Shown here in pieces: positions 1 to 12,191 of a stretch of DNA of 64,000 bases. This DNA is from Spirodela intermedia (taxonomy: Eukaryota > Streptophyta > Magnoliopsida > Alismatales > Araceae). The notes under the pieces were generated by a model, which did no database searches, was not told the origin of the DNA, and was given only the letters and a program-made list of their open reading frames with translations. Location: assembly GCA_902729315.2 (NCBI GenBank), contig LR746267.1:4279386-4343385 (forward strand), written 5' to 3'. How positions within the stretch are numbered: the first letter of the stretch is position 1; each line of letters begins with the position of its first letter. The translations under genes and the position numbers were made by a program.

Positions 1-945
1 TTATAAAAATAGCATTAATTTTCTAGGTTGATCATAAGGATGTAATATAATATCTAGTAATTATTTAGATTTTTTTTCAAAAAATACTATTTTCTATGAA
101 TTTTATATTAGTAAATGAAAAAAAAAAATATTTAAAATTCATAAAAAAAGGAAATAAGGGTGTGGACATCAAGATGACGTCAATGCCTGACAAATGCAAA
201 TCGGGTGAAAATAGAGTTCTACTCGGTGATTCTTACATAAGTGATTATAGATGATTTAATTGATCAAATTAAGATTTGTAAAAGTTGAAAGAATCGTAAT
301 TGAGAGAAGTATATTTTGGTAAATTAAAATCACATAAATTATCACTAAATGAAACATAAAGTAAGTTGAAAGTAAGAAAATAGAGTTCCAAGGTCACAGT
401 GGTGATGCGTCAATAATGCACCAGAATCTTGAGTGTTTGGGAGGATAGTCGTTAGTGTCTATGGCCTCAAAGGCTCTCCTTGGACAAGGATGATGTGGGC
501 AATCTCTAAATCTCCTTCTAAAGTCTAGAGATCAATGAAATGGGTCGTCAAATCATCTCGGCGGTTGTCACACAGTAGAGCAGAAAAACAGTGACTTTGC
601 GGCTCTCTAGCGGCTGTTACTTGACAGAGAAGAGCTAGATGAAGGTGGGGCATATGTTAGGGAGCTTTATCCTTAGGTCTGCGTAGCAAGAGGAGGCTCT
701 TCATTGCATCTGATATGCTATCAAGAGGTGACGACTCGTCTCCTAGCAAATTGTCCTCTTCCCTATGATGGCTTGTTTGTCGATTAATTAGAAATACTTT
801 ACTCGATGGATTCGTGATCCTTTTATCGTGAATCATTCAGCTATTTTAGTAACAATGCTTCGTAAATTGCATTGATGAAATTTTCGTTGATGATCTAGCA
901 ATTCTAGTTACTTAATCCTTCACTAATAATTTGCAAGAAAGTCAC
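1..945. other. AT-rich intergenic DNA
   Basis: I see no gene here. The sequence is AT-rich with a slightly more GC-rich patch around 400-780. No open frame, splice-consistent exon or terminal repeat was recognised. Confidence 0.5.
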
Positions 946-1515
946 GATAATCAGATAAAAAAATATGAGTTTTGGCTCTAGGAGGATTCGAACCCATGCT
1001 AGTTGCCCACCCCTTTTTGAAGAAGGTGATGTGTGTTTAGTCCTACATCGGTTGTGCACCAAAGTTTCTAGCGAATATAAAGTAATATTAGATTCCCGAT
1101 CAAGTCCTTTTCTCATGTGTGTACGACCAAACCTTGCCCCACAGCCGACTAGCCACTGATGACGTGGAAGGAGAGTGTCACACATGTGCCCCCATCAATT
1201 CAAGTCACTTGAGCCCCTACTCGCAGCTCCTGCCCAACTACGCTTCCAACCCGCTTGCAGGCCTGGCTGGTTGGCGGCCCCCACCTATTTTGTTATATTT
1301 TTATTTTAATTTCTTTTCTTTTATTTATTACAAAAGTAAGACTGTAAAAATCGTATAAAATCACATAATTACCTAAAAATTAACATTAATTAACTGAAAA
1401 TCATTTTTCACATTTTAACACAAATATGAGGCTATTTATCATGAGTTAAGGTTAAAACTATATGATTTACTAATTATGAACTCATGATAATGAAAACTTA
1501 TCAAGGTAGCTCTTC
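946..1515 (+). repeat. Dispersed repeat family, copy 1 (LTR- or TRIM-like)
   Basis: This stretch is recognisably the same family as the reverse complement of about 46775-47510. Shared landmarks come in the same order. They are a GGATTCGAACC-like block near 985, CCTTGCCCCA near 1133, GGAGAGTGTCACACATGTG near 1170, a GGCTGG block followed by a C-rich run near 1265, then AT-rich sequence with TTTATCATG and a GTTAA motif near 1436. There is also a TACATCGGTTGTGCACC block near 1041, of a kind often seen in plant LTRs. No coding capacity is visible, so it may be a solo LTR or a short non-autonomous element. Ends are approximate and no target-site duplication was identified. Confidence 0.55.
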
Positions 1516-2161
1516 TCTTTTCCTCCCAAATGATGGGGATAGTGGAATAGACCCCTCTTTTTAGTAGATCTCTCTAGCAAGTAACATAACATTTTTAGCC
1601 AATACTTCTGTGACTTTTAGTGTGGTGTGGCACATTCGGACAAAACCAAGCCACCACACTAGTGTCTCTAGTTGTCTTTGAGGTAGACTAAATTCAAACA
1701 ATAATTTCTTTTGTACTTTCAACATTTATTTACCTACTTTTATTATTTATTTATATTTTATGAAAATTTATTTCTGTTTCATACATATTTTGATAGAAAT
1801 GAGTAGAACTTAAAAAAAACTTGATGAATGATTTTTATTCATTTTCTGAATCCTTCAAAACTCGTATGAGATCAAGTTAAGATTGTGTTTAACTTAGTTA
1901 AGATTCTTTTATTTTTGAACACGAAATTAGTGAGATTAAAGGCTGATTAATGAGCTTTGAATTGTTAAAATAAGGTGAGAGACATTCATGACTGACCTCA
2001 TGTCATGTGTGTGAATTTTTGAACACATGTTCATTCGATAAATGTGGTCAACTCAAGTTACATGTGCAATTAAATCACCACATTGTTTCTCTCTCCTGAT
2101 TATTCATCCACATTTCTCTCTCCCTCTCTCATGAGACCTTTCTCTCTCTCCATCTCATGTG

Positions 2162-2201
<40 letters not shown>

Positions 2202-2420
2202 TCCTTCTTCCTTTCTCTACTTCCCTTTCTTTATTCTTCTTACCTCACACTTCTATTTGATTATTTGTGTTAAATAGTGATAAAATATTAAAATTATTAT
2301 ATATATAAACTAAATTAGTTTTCACGATAGATTATTTATCTCTCTACATTTGACATGAAACGTACATCTATGTTAATATCTTATAAGTCTTAGTTATAAA
2401 TATTATTAGATAATGAACAT
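1516..2420. other. AT-rich intergenic DNA
   Basis: No gene is supported. The only clear feature is the CT microsatellite listed separately. The small open frame across it is only a by-product of that repeat. Confidence 0.5.
2165..2195. repeat. (CT)n microsatellite
   Basis: An uninterrupted run of CT dinucleotides lies inside a longer pyrimidine-rich tract. Confidence 0.9.
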
Positions 2421-2935
2421 TTAAACACAACAATAAGTGCACATCAATAGGTTAAAAATAAAGGCATGATTTAATGGGGTGAGATAAGAATAGGAAATAA
2501 TGTTTAAAATATGGTGTTTGGTATATGAATGAGCTACCTTCCATAGGGCAATTAGAAGGTCAAGGTCTAACATGAAGGATGGTGTAGGTGAAGCTAGTGA
2601 TGGTGGTTGTAAAGGATAAGGCTTAGGTAAGGAACCATTCGATAGAGAAGGATTAGCAACTAAGATGAGTGTGAATGACAAAAGAAAAACTTGTGGCACA
2701 CGAAGAGAAGAAGACGAAATATGTGAACTAAGAGATTTAGAAATCACTAGGAAGATAGGCCCAAAGTCACATGAAGAGGGAGAAGTAGCCAAAAATTGTT
2801 TTAAGAAATGAGATTCTTCAAAGAAGGTAAGATCTATGGACACAAAATAATGATGAGTCAAAGGACAATAACAATGGTACCCTTTCTAAAGGTAATTGAA
2901 GAAAATACACTTCACAAACTTAGGTGCAAGTTTAT
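2421..2935 (-). pseudogene. Ty1/Copia polyprotein relic (integrase C-terminal region)
   Basis: On the minus strand the 146-residue open frame 2861-2421 contains HYFVSIDLTFFEESHF, the Copia pattern in which a Tyr/Phe-Val-Ser block is followed by VTFFE. Further on it has DLDLLIALWK and a SYLTPLNHAFIF stretch. This matches the linker between Copia integrase and reverse transcriptase, usually of the form DLPIALRKG...SHLSP..RAF. The frame can be followed upstream to about 2935 through KGYHCYCP and KCIFFNY-like residues, broken by a stop. No flanking LTRs or intact reverse transcriptase were found nearby, so this is a fragment of an old element. Confidence 0.7.
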
Positions 2936-5900
2936 CTAGACTTGGTCCAAGTTGATGAATAAAGCACACAACTAAATATGTGGAGATAGATGAAAGAGAG
3001 GGTGACTAGGATAGAGAATAAAAAAGAGAATCTAATGCTAGAGGAAGGAAGATGGCATCCAATTAATAAGGTAGATAGTAGTGAGGATGACATCCCCCTA
3101 AAGTTATAAGGACATATAGGTAGTGGTTAGAAGGGTGCGAGTAGTCATAATAATATGTCAAAGCTTGTGTTTAACAATGTCATTCTATTGATGGGTATGT
3201 GGACAAGACGAGTGGTGGAGAATGTCATGTTGTTGGAGGAAGGTGGTCATGAATGAACGAAAATCATATTAAAAAATAAAAAAAGAGAGAAAATCATATT
3301 AAAGAATGAAAAGGGGGTAGAAGTCTTATACATATGGGGGTGAGGAGGGAGAGAAAGTAGGCCAAGCCCATAATCGTAGGTTCTAAAGAAATGACTATAG
3401 GTTTAAAACTAAAACAACTAATATCTTTAGGTCATTAGAAGATATAAGAGTGCTAAGACAAAATGTTGCATGTTAGCTGAAAGTGAAGGTTTATCTAAAA
3501 TTACATCATCAATATAAATAATTAGCGCAAACAAAAAAAAGCACAAGAGCCTCTTGTAAATAACAAATAATCAAATTTGAAAGGAGTAATTATTAATTTA
3601 ATTTTAAAATTGAATAATTTTGAATACCTTCTAGAAAACTAAAAAAAGAAATAAATGTGTGAACTCATCCTTGCATGTCACCTAAGAATAGGTTTGTAAA
3701 AAGAAACTGGAATGAAAAAGTGATAAAAATACAGATAAAATGCTTAATCTTGATCTACTTGTCACCCAAATGAAGAAATAAGATAAATACAAAATAAAAC
3801 CAAATAAAAGCAGAAATTGAACTTGCAAAGACTCCCTGTTTTTCCACCCATTTGTCACCTGAAAGTAAAGTATTCATTAGTTGACTAATGCTTCTGTGCG
3901 TTAGAAACCACTGACACATCCTCTTACTGATGTGGCCATTAATTACTGCATTTTCTTCGAATTATTTTGTTAATTTTTGAATTTTTAAAAAAATAATCGT
4001 AAAATGTCCTCACAGATTAGCTAAAAATCTATGAAAAATATTTTTTCCAAATTTATCCCGACGATTAATTTCCTATCAATTGTAAGATAATTCTAAATAT
4101 TTAAAACCTTAAATAATCATGTTAGCACGTAAATTAAAAATTAGAAATATATTTGTATTACTTAAATCATAAAAAATACTGATTTAAAATAAATTAACCT
4201 CATCATTCTCAAACTAGTTCTAATGTATTTAAATTAAATAATTCATTTTTTATGTTAATTCATGAAAAAAATATTTTTTTTTACCTTAATATCATATAAA
4301 AATAAAACATTATCAAAGAACATGCAATTTCTACACCCAAAAAATATTTCAATGTGCCAACATGGTTGTATGTAAGAAAGTTTCGATATAATGTCCAATA
4401 TAAGGTCCAATATAATGTCTTTGATCTGGACAAGTAGAGTTAAAAATAAAGAACTGGGGTTTTTGTGGAAAAAAAATAGTTAGCTTTAGATTGTTTGAAT
4501 CAAAGTTGAATAAATAAATTCATTAATTTTAAATATCATTATCTTGGTTGCTATTGAAGTCTATTTATTGACTGATGTAATTATAAATTAATGCTCTAGT
4601 TATGACATTAAGTTATAGTGAAAATCGAGAGGAATATTTCAAGATTTAGAGTGAATAAAACCACTAGTTTCAAGTCACTAAAAATATAATATCATGGAAA
4701 AAAAATCTAGGTTGGAAACCATATAAATTTCAACATGAAAACTATTTTAATGTGTTGGGATGGTTGTATTCAAGAAAACTTTCAAATTATGGATAATTTA
4801 AAGTGAAGGTAAATGTAATATGATACTAACAACATAGGCAAGTAATCATACAAATGAAAAACCAAAGATGTTTGTGAATAACAAATAGTCAAATTTGGAT
4901 TTAGTAAATTGAGCAATTTGTATCACAATTTTCTTGATGACTATTAAGGTATATGAATTGAGTTAAGAAAGGCAGAAAATGGAAGAGGTGGAATCTTCCC
5001 CTTAGAAAAATCCTCTTTGACCAAACCCAAAACCTTCTTCTCTCACTCCTCTTCCACTCTCTACAACTCTTCTCTACTCTTACAAACTCATGGGATTCCT
5101 TTTGCCTTGTCCCTTTCCTTTTCTTTTTTAGAAAATGATGGGGGGGAAGGTCAAAAAAGATAGTGAGGGTGGTTATAATTGCCCCTCTTATTTATTGGGT
5201 CATTTATAACACCCCTCATCTAGGACCATAAAAAGTATGTCTAATATTTTGGACCACTAGAACCCACTAGTTGGATGTATAGTAAAAGAGCAGGTACAAT
5301 AATAACCAATGTTCCTTAAACATAAAAAACCTCATTAAATCAAGGAAGTGCATCATTTATCTGCAAGAATAATTTTTAAGTAACTCATTCCACTATTACA
5401 AGTGAAGGCACTTAAAAACATAATGGTGACAAAGGAAAAACCTTACTATCTTGGTGTCATCTGTGGGGAAATAGACCAATGAATTTATCATATAAGAAGA
5501 TTTATTGATGTCATAGATTTATGTTACAATTCTAATATAGAGAAACAAAGGGTAGGAACTTTTAGTAAGTGGACATAGGTCAAGGAAGACTGAACCATTA
5601 CTAAGGAGCATGCCTTATTTCACCATTATAGAGGAGTATGCCTTACTTTTAGTAAGTGGATTGTTTTTGTAACAACAAAATGCAATTTGGGGGATTTTAT
5701 ATTGAGTACTACACCTTATATCTCCCATAGATTTATCAAAATCATTGCAAAGGACAAATAGTTTTATATGCTATTTGTTAGGTCACTAGGATGAATAGAG
5801 CTTCACAAGAGGAAATTGAGTGGCCCAAAGCCCATTGGGATGACCATACGTAACTATCTAGCAATGGCTTAAATGATTGAATTGGAGTGTAAATTCTTCA

Positions 5901-8183
5901 AAGTGATACAACTTATAAGGTTTTTTTTAAGAGTTAGAATATAGCCTCATCCATGCAAACTATTATTATACCCTTGTAAGGTGTTTTTCTTGCTTTGATT
6001 ATTGTTCTTGACTGAATACAAAAGGACACTCAATATTACAATGTCCAAAAATCACATGCAACTTTTAATGATTATAAATGTATATTTTAGAGCATAAAAC
6101 TACTGCATTATCCTTCTATGTGTTTTACTAATAAAAATTAAAAGGCTCCAAAACTCAATATCAAGGTCGTATGAGGTAAAATAAAATCATAGATATGAAT
6201 TTTTATGTCATCAGCATTTAGCTCATTTTTTCTGTTGTCTCACGAGCTGCTCTTAACACCTGAAGAGAACATAGTCGCCTAACCACACTAGTTTAACAAT
6301 ACCCTTCAACCAAGGATCAAGCTTTTACCACAACAATATCTTATTAAAATAGTGCTACCAACCCCACTATGGGGGCAACACTTGGCCTAAGAGAGAGGGA
6401 GAGAGAGATGATGAAGATAGAGAATAGGAAGAGGGGTAGGGTTTCAATAAAACCCTAACCTCTACATGATCTTCGATGTACCCTGAACCTCTTTGAACTT
6501 AAGAGACAAATACTATCTTTCCCTACCCCATTCCCCTCCTTTATAACATAATGAGAGGCCCACAATCTAACTTAGGTGTTTCTGCTATTGGGTTTTTTTA
6601 ATGCCTCTTGCAATTACCACTCTACAATGCATAAAAACTTGTGTTTTTGTCAACAGGAAATAATTTTATCATTTGATGTCAAATACATGACAAGGTTTTG
6701 ACAAGGTTGCTCTACATACATTTTAGTGCGAGATGTTTTGACTTTTCTTCTTATTTCATTTTTCTCTACATACATGGGATGATACATTATTCATGTGATG
6801 GATCTTTTGACATGTGTTAGATCTTATAACATGAGTTGTTAGATATCTTAGATTAAAAATTACTTTTCTCTTTATTTAGGTTTTTTTAAACTTTAGCTTA
6901 GTTGGTGCATGGGTTTACATTTTTTTGTCTCATCTATTTCTAACATACCATTAAGTGGAGTCAACATAGTTCTCAATTTTTGCTTTAGGTAGACAACACA
7001 CAGGGTCTATAGACTTTTGTCTCTTCTCATTTCTTTGTTCTGGTTTTGAGTTTCTTTTTATATGTATTTTTCTTGTTAAAAAAAATACACTAGATATAAT
7101 AGTTTTTATCTTCAACTAAAAATTGCCCAGGGGAATAACATATTACTGTTTTTTTTCCTTTTTCTTTCTTTCCATGATTATCTGTCATTACCAAAAATAT
7201 TTAGATGAACAACAACCAATGAATTTATTTAATATTTGATATATATTTTCTGAAATTTAAAATATGATGATGACTTGAATTATCTTCTCATCAGAATTGA
7301 GATTAACAAAAATGTTGATACCTCATGTTTCAAGGTATAGAAGATATATTTTTAATACCATTTGTAACCATTTTTAGCCATTAGTGTTCCTTTAATACTG
7401 CAGCATTATCTTCAATTGGCCTATTTCTTTTCCTTACCCGTACCTATTGACCTTTATATTATTAGTAAGATGACAATTTATTTGGTTTAAATGAAAAAAA
7501 TCAAGGCATCAAAGTAATAAAAACAATAGTATTAGGCCAGCTAAGGTAATGGATGTTGATGTATACTTTTGTAGATGACGAGTGAGATGAAAAAATGTGG
7601 CAGCTCATTAATATTTTGTGTTTTCTTGAGAACATACTGAAATTAATAAAAAACATAATGAAAAATTATAAAAGCGATTCAGTATTTTAAATACTACTGA
7701 AGTTAAATTCACATTTATTTGAATGATTTTAAGTGATGAAATGGAAGTAAATAACATATAAAACATTGTGTAAAAAGAATAACTTTTTTGGTGAAAAGCC
7801 TGGTAATTAGACTAGTTTTTGAAATTAATTTATACTTTTTAAAAATACAGAAAAAGTGTTATATGGTTCATTTCCGTTGTTATGATATACACCCTAACAT
7901 TTAAGACTTATGTTGAAACCTGAAAAATGAAAAATACCCTTTTAAGACAGTGAAACTTATATTCCAATAAACTTACTTGAAGCGGTATTCCTTTGAAAAT
8001 AACATAAATAATGTGGAATTTAACAGTTTGATAAATGGATATCAAAAATAAACGGAGAAATAAAACAATGTATTCCAGTGGATAATGCCGGATGCCGGGC
8101 TTTTAGTTTTTTCCGAGCTGTTCCTTTTGTAAAAATAGCCCCATTAGTTTTTTGGACGCGACCATCCTTTTTAAATTGTGTTA
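2936..8183. other. Long AT-rich intergenic region
   Basis: I see no supportable gene in these 5.2 kb. The sequence is AT-rich with homopolymer A and T runs and a short GA-rich patch near 6391-6410. A few residues resembling a reverse-transcriptase Tyr-x-Asp-Asp motif occur on the minus strand near 3500-3535, but the surroundings are too decayed to call. Degraded transposon sequence is the likeliest content. Confidence 0.4.
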
Positions 8184-8266
8184 GTAAAATATTTAAAGTG
8201 GCGCGCAATTATGTTTAAGATTACGTGCCCTTCACGCAAGATGACCCCAGCCACAAAATATTGACA
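8184..8266 (+). promoter_or_regulatory. Candidate promoter/leader block of SRK-like gene 1
   Basis: A TATTTAAA sequence near 8187 is followed by ACGTGCCCTTCACGCAAG at about 8223-8240 and a TTGAC W-box core near 8262. The CGTG..CC.TCACG block recurs before the related pseudogene (14351) and gene 3 (29439). It lies about 340 bp before the start codon here and about 346 bp before it in gene 3. TTGAC is the known WRKY-binding core. Functional use is inferred from conservation only. Confidence 0.45.
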
Positions 8267-8563
8267 GATCACGGCATCGATGTGTGACTTCTCTTCTTTT
8301 TTTTTTTGTAACATAAACAATATCTAGCCTACGTAAACCCTTATCTAAAATTCGTGAGATAAGATCTCTCGCGTTGAATCATTTCATTTGCTCCTCCATT
8401 CAGAAACTCAATCGATACCGTGTCCATGTCCAGTGATGAAAGCGACTCAAAGAGTTGTTGTCTAGTCATTGTCCTCCACGGGTATAACTTTCAAATATTT
8501 CTTGCAGAGACCTCTGCAACTACCGAGTTTGGGAGGTGAGAGGAGCTTTCCAGGGTCGACGAG

Positions 8564-11500
8564 ATGGTTCCCCTTTTTGGGCTGTTGTTAGTCTCGTATT
8601 TCTCTGCCTCGAAGTCGGTAGAGGTCATAACACGGAGCCAGTCCATGCGGGATGGTGAGACTGTACTCTCCGCTCGGAAGACCTACGAGATGGGCTTCTT
8701 CTCCCCCGGGAGTTCCAAGATGAGGTACCTGGGCATCTGGTTCAAGAAGGCCCAGCCTGAGGTGGTTGTTTGGGTGGCCAACAGGGAAAACCCGCTCGAA
8801 AACTCTACCGGGGTCTTACGGATGGACGAACAGGGGAGGCTCCTCCTCCTCGACAAAGAAGCGGGCAAGGTGGTCTGGTCAACGAAGGGTTTCTTGAATA
8901 CGGGTGTTAGAGTTTTTGCAAAGCTTCTTGATTCCGGCAACCTCGAAGTTAGAGATGGCGAAAAGGACCTACCCGCCGGACTTCTCTGGCAAAGCATAGA
9001 TGAACCCTCTCACGTTATGCTCCCTGGGATGAAGATGAGCGCCAACCGGAGAACCGGAGCCAGAAGGCATCTAACCTCGTGGAAGAGCCCAGACGATCCT
9101 TCACCAGGGAACTACACGGTGGAGATGGACTTCAGCACGCTACCTCGTGTTCTTCTCAAGCACCACCAGGCTATTAAGTTCAGCACAGGGCACTTCAACG
9201 GTTATCGCTTCGTGGGTGTTCCGTTTATGCAACCCGAGTCGGTTCTCCAGTGCGTCGTTAGAATCACGGAAGACCAGGCGGACTACATAATTCAGATGAA
9301 GATTCCCACCATATCGATCATGACTTTAAGTTACAACGGGGTGGGGCAGAGGTTGCTGTACGACGAGGGAACTAATGTATGGGAAACCTTTACCTACCTG
9401 CCAGCCGACGAATGCGACAGGTTCGCCAACTGTGGAGCGTTTAGCATATGCAACATGAGTAACTTCCCCGTCTGTGGTTGTCTGGAAGGTTATGCGCCCA
9501 GGAATGGCGACGAGTGGGATCAACAGAACTTCAGCAGCGGCTGCGTCCGGCGGACGCGCCCAGACTGCAGCGGAGGGGATGGATTTCTTCTGATGCCGCT
9601 ATTGAAGCTACCTCACTTAATCAATTCCACAGTGGACATCGACATCAGCCTCAGCGAGTGTCGGAACAAGTGCACCAGCGACTGCTCCTGCACCGCCTAC
9701 GCAATCGCCAATGTCACCGACGGCATGGGGGGATGCATTACTTGGTTCGGCGATCTTTTGGATATGAGGATATTGGAAATGAATGTACAAGATCTATACA
9801 TACGAGTTCCGGCCTCTTCTCTTGGTAAACGCCCTCCATCTTATCAAGAACAGTAATGTCTTGCTAGGATTATAAAATAATGATGATTGGAGTACGATAT
9901 AAGGAGTTTATATGATCTCAAGAGTTTTTCGGTTTTTATCCATGTACGGCGTACGAAGTGAATGAAGTGAGCATGGAAAATAAGAAGCCAAAGGTGGAAT
10001 CAATTGTTCTCACAGCGACTCTACTTCCGGCATTGGTGGCAGTGTTGTTTTTCTTGTTCTCCGTTTGGATGCTGAAGATAAAGATAAAGAGAAGCCTGGA
10101 TACAAAAGGTAATAATTTAGCGGGAGTATACCTTCCTTGTTGCAAGCCTCCTTATTACCTTTTCAATATCAAATTCTTTAACTAGACAATCGTATAAATT
10201 GGGCCATGTCTTACAGAGAATACCCGCATCCATGAAACGACTGGGAGAAACGAGGAGCTGCCGGTGTTTTCCTTCGAAATTGTGGTATCGGCGACGTTTA
10301 ACTTTTCCGACGACAATAAAGTAGGAGAAGGTGCCTTCGGTGTTGTATATAAGGTACCTTTCTCTCCTAACTGATGGCAAATGGCTTCCCTTGTAGACTT
10401 TTCTCAGTTTTCCAGGTAATGCAGACAGATGGAGCATTTTTATGGGTTGAATTCTGGGCAACCTAATGAATTAAGACATTACAGGGAATTATGCCTGATG
10501 GGCAAGAGATTGCAGTTAAGAGGCTCAAAATTTCTTCTCTGGAAGGGCAGAGGGAGTTGACGAACGAAGTCAAGTCCCTAGCGAAACTCAGACACAGGAA
10601 TCTTGTCCGGCTCCTGGGATGCTGCATTGCCGGCGAAGAGAAGATGCTTATCTATGAGTATATGAAGAACAAGAGTTTGGATGCCTTCATATTTGGTAAT
10701 TACGTCTCATTTTACATTTTGGCACTCTAAAAGGGTAGAGACGATTTTCTCCAATCGCCAGCTCACGGTTACCTTTTTTTATCATATTATGTTTTTAGTA
10801 ATATTCATACGAGAAGTAATAATTGTAAGACTTGGACGAACATCCATCCAGATGAAACCAAGCGCGGTATTCTGGGATGGAGAACAAGGCTTAACATCGT
10901 GCACGGCATTGCTTGCGGACTACACTATCTTCATGATGATTCCGGGTCGAGAATCATACATCGGGACGTGAAGGCTTGTAACGTTCTCCTTGACGTGGCA
11001 ATGATCCCCAAAATATCAGACTTCGGTACTGCAAGGATTTTTGATGGAGATCAGATGTTAGAGAGGAGCAGAAAAATCGTTGGCACATAGTAAGTTCGTT
11101 ACGAAACGAAGCAAGCAAATCATAGGATTATGGTAAATAAAATTTGGGCAAAGAAATCACTCGTTTTTATTGAATGTCTTATCGTCTTTTTTTATGGCTT
11201 CCATGGCTGTCATACAGTGGATACATACCCCCGGAATATGCAATCGACGGTGTCATCTCTACGAAGACCGATGTATTCAGCTTTGGGGTTCTCCTCCTGG
11301 AGATAATCAGCGGAGTCCGGAATCGAGGCCTATACTTTAGTAAGTCCGAGGAAAGTCTTCTGTCAAAGGTAAACCTGAACAAGTGCAACTATGAATTATT
11401 TTTATTGCACTTAATCTGTATAAATTTGTAACGAGATTATCAGGAGGCTCAATAAATTTGTTTGTCAACTGGCGAACTTCTTTCCGAAGGTGTGAAGCCC

Positions 11501-12191
11501 GGAATTGTGTCCATCTTTCAAGTTTGGCTGTCGCACGATTGCCAAACAAAAGTTTGCCCACATGATATCTACATATGCCTCTCGGACGCCATCCCTTCTC
11601 TCTCCGATATGGCTGTTTGTCTTCCATGAATAGATAAAAACAGACGGCCTACCTGGTCAATCTTTTAGATTTGTAGGATTTCGAATCGAAGATAATTTTC
11701 GGAATTCTTGCTTGTATTTGTGTGTCATGAATGGTTAGGCTTGAGCTTGCTCGACAGGCCGGCATTTAGGTTGGGCTAGACAACGTCTAGGCTGACAAAC
11801 ATGCTTTGCACTCAAGCAACGGTAGATGTTTTGATCTAACGAACAACGGTATTCTTACATCGAATTTTTTATTCAGGCTTGGAGGCTATGGGAGGAGGGC
11901 AACTGCGCAGAACTCCTTGATGATGCACCAACAGATCTTCGTCCAATTTCTGAATTATTGAGATGCATCCAGGTTGGTTTATTGTGCGTGCAAGAACAGG
12001 CGGTGGACAGACCCTCAATGGACACCGTGACCATGATGCTCTTAAGTGCAACATTTCCCCTACCTCAACCTAAGAGGCCTGGCTTCGTCATATTCGGTAG
12101 CTGGAAGCATTCCGATAGTGCTTCATCAGTTGAGCTCCAAGACGAGGGCGGAAATGGGGTAACACGCAGTATGAGAGGGGACGTAGATTAA
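8564..12191 (+). CDS. G-type lectin S-receptor-like Ser/Thr kinase, gene 1
   Basis: This is a plasma-membrane receptor kinase of the S-domain family; the ligand is unknown. Seven exons are predicted: 8564-9824, 9959-10108, 10217-10353, 10485-10695, 10852-11089, 11218-11368 and 11877-12191. All introns are GT-AG, phases agree, and the product is 820 residues. Residues 1-18 resemble a signal peptide. Bulb lectin covers about 24-145 ([14 protein letters not shown]), S-locus glycoprotein about 205-280, EGF-like about 282-335 ([15 protein letters not shown]) and PAN about 338-416. The membrane span is about 436-459. The kinase has the GEGAFG loop (508-512), Lys528, HRD (623-625) and DFG (643-645), so it should be active. 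The tail is RPGFVIF followed by a DUF3403-like end in which the family EGR terminus is replaced by RGDVD. The ATG is the first one leading into the signal peptide. It is closest to gene 3. Confidence 0.92.

Noticed and set aside
970-1000. A tRNA gene suggested by GGATTCGAACC
   Set aside because: Only a T-arm-like stretch is present. There is no acceptor stem, anticodon arm or D-arm around it, and it recurs in diverged form in the dispersed repeat.
2083-2277. A 64-residue open frame rich in Ser and Leu
   Set aside because: It is a translation of the CT microsatellite.
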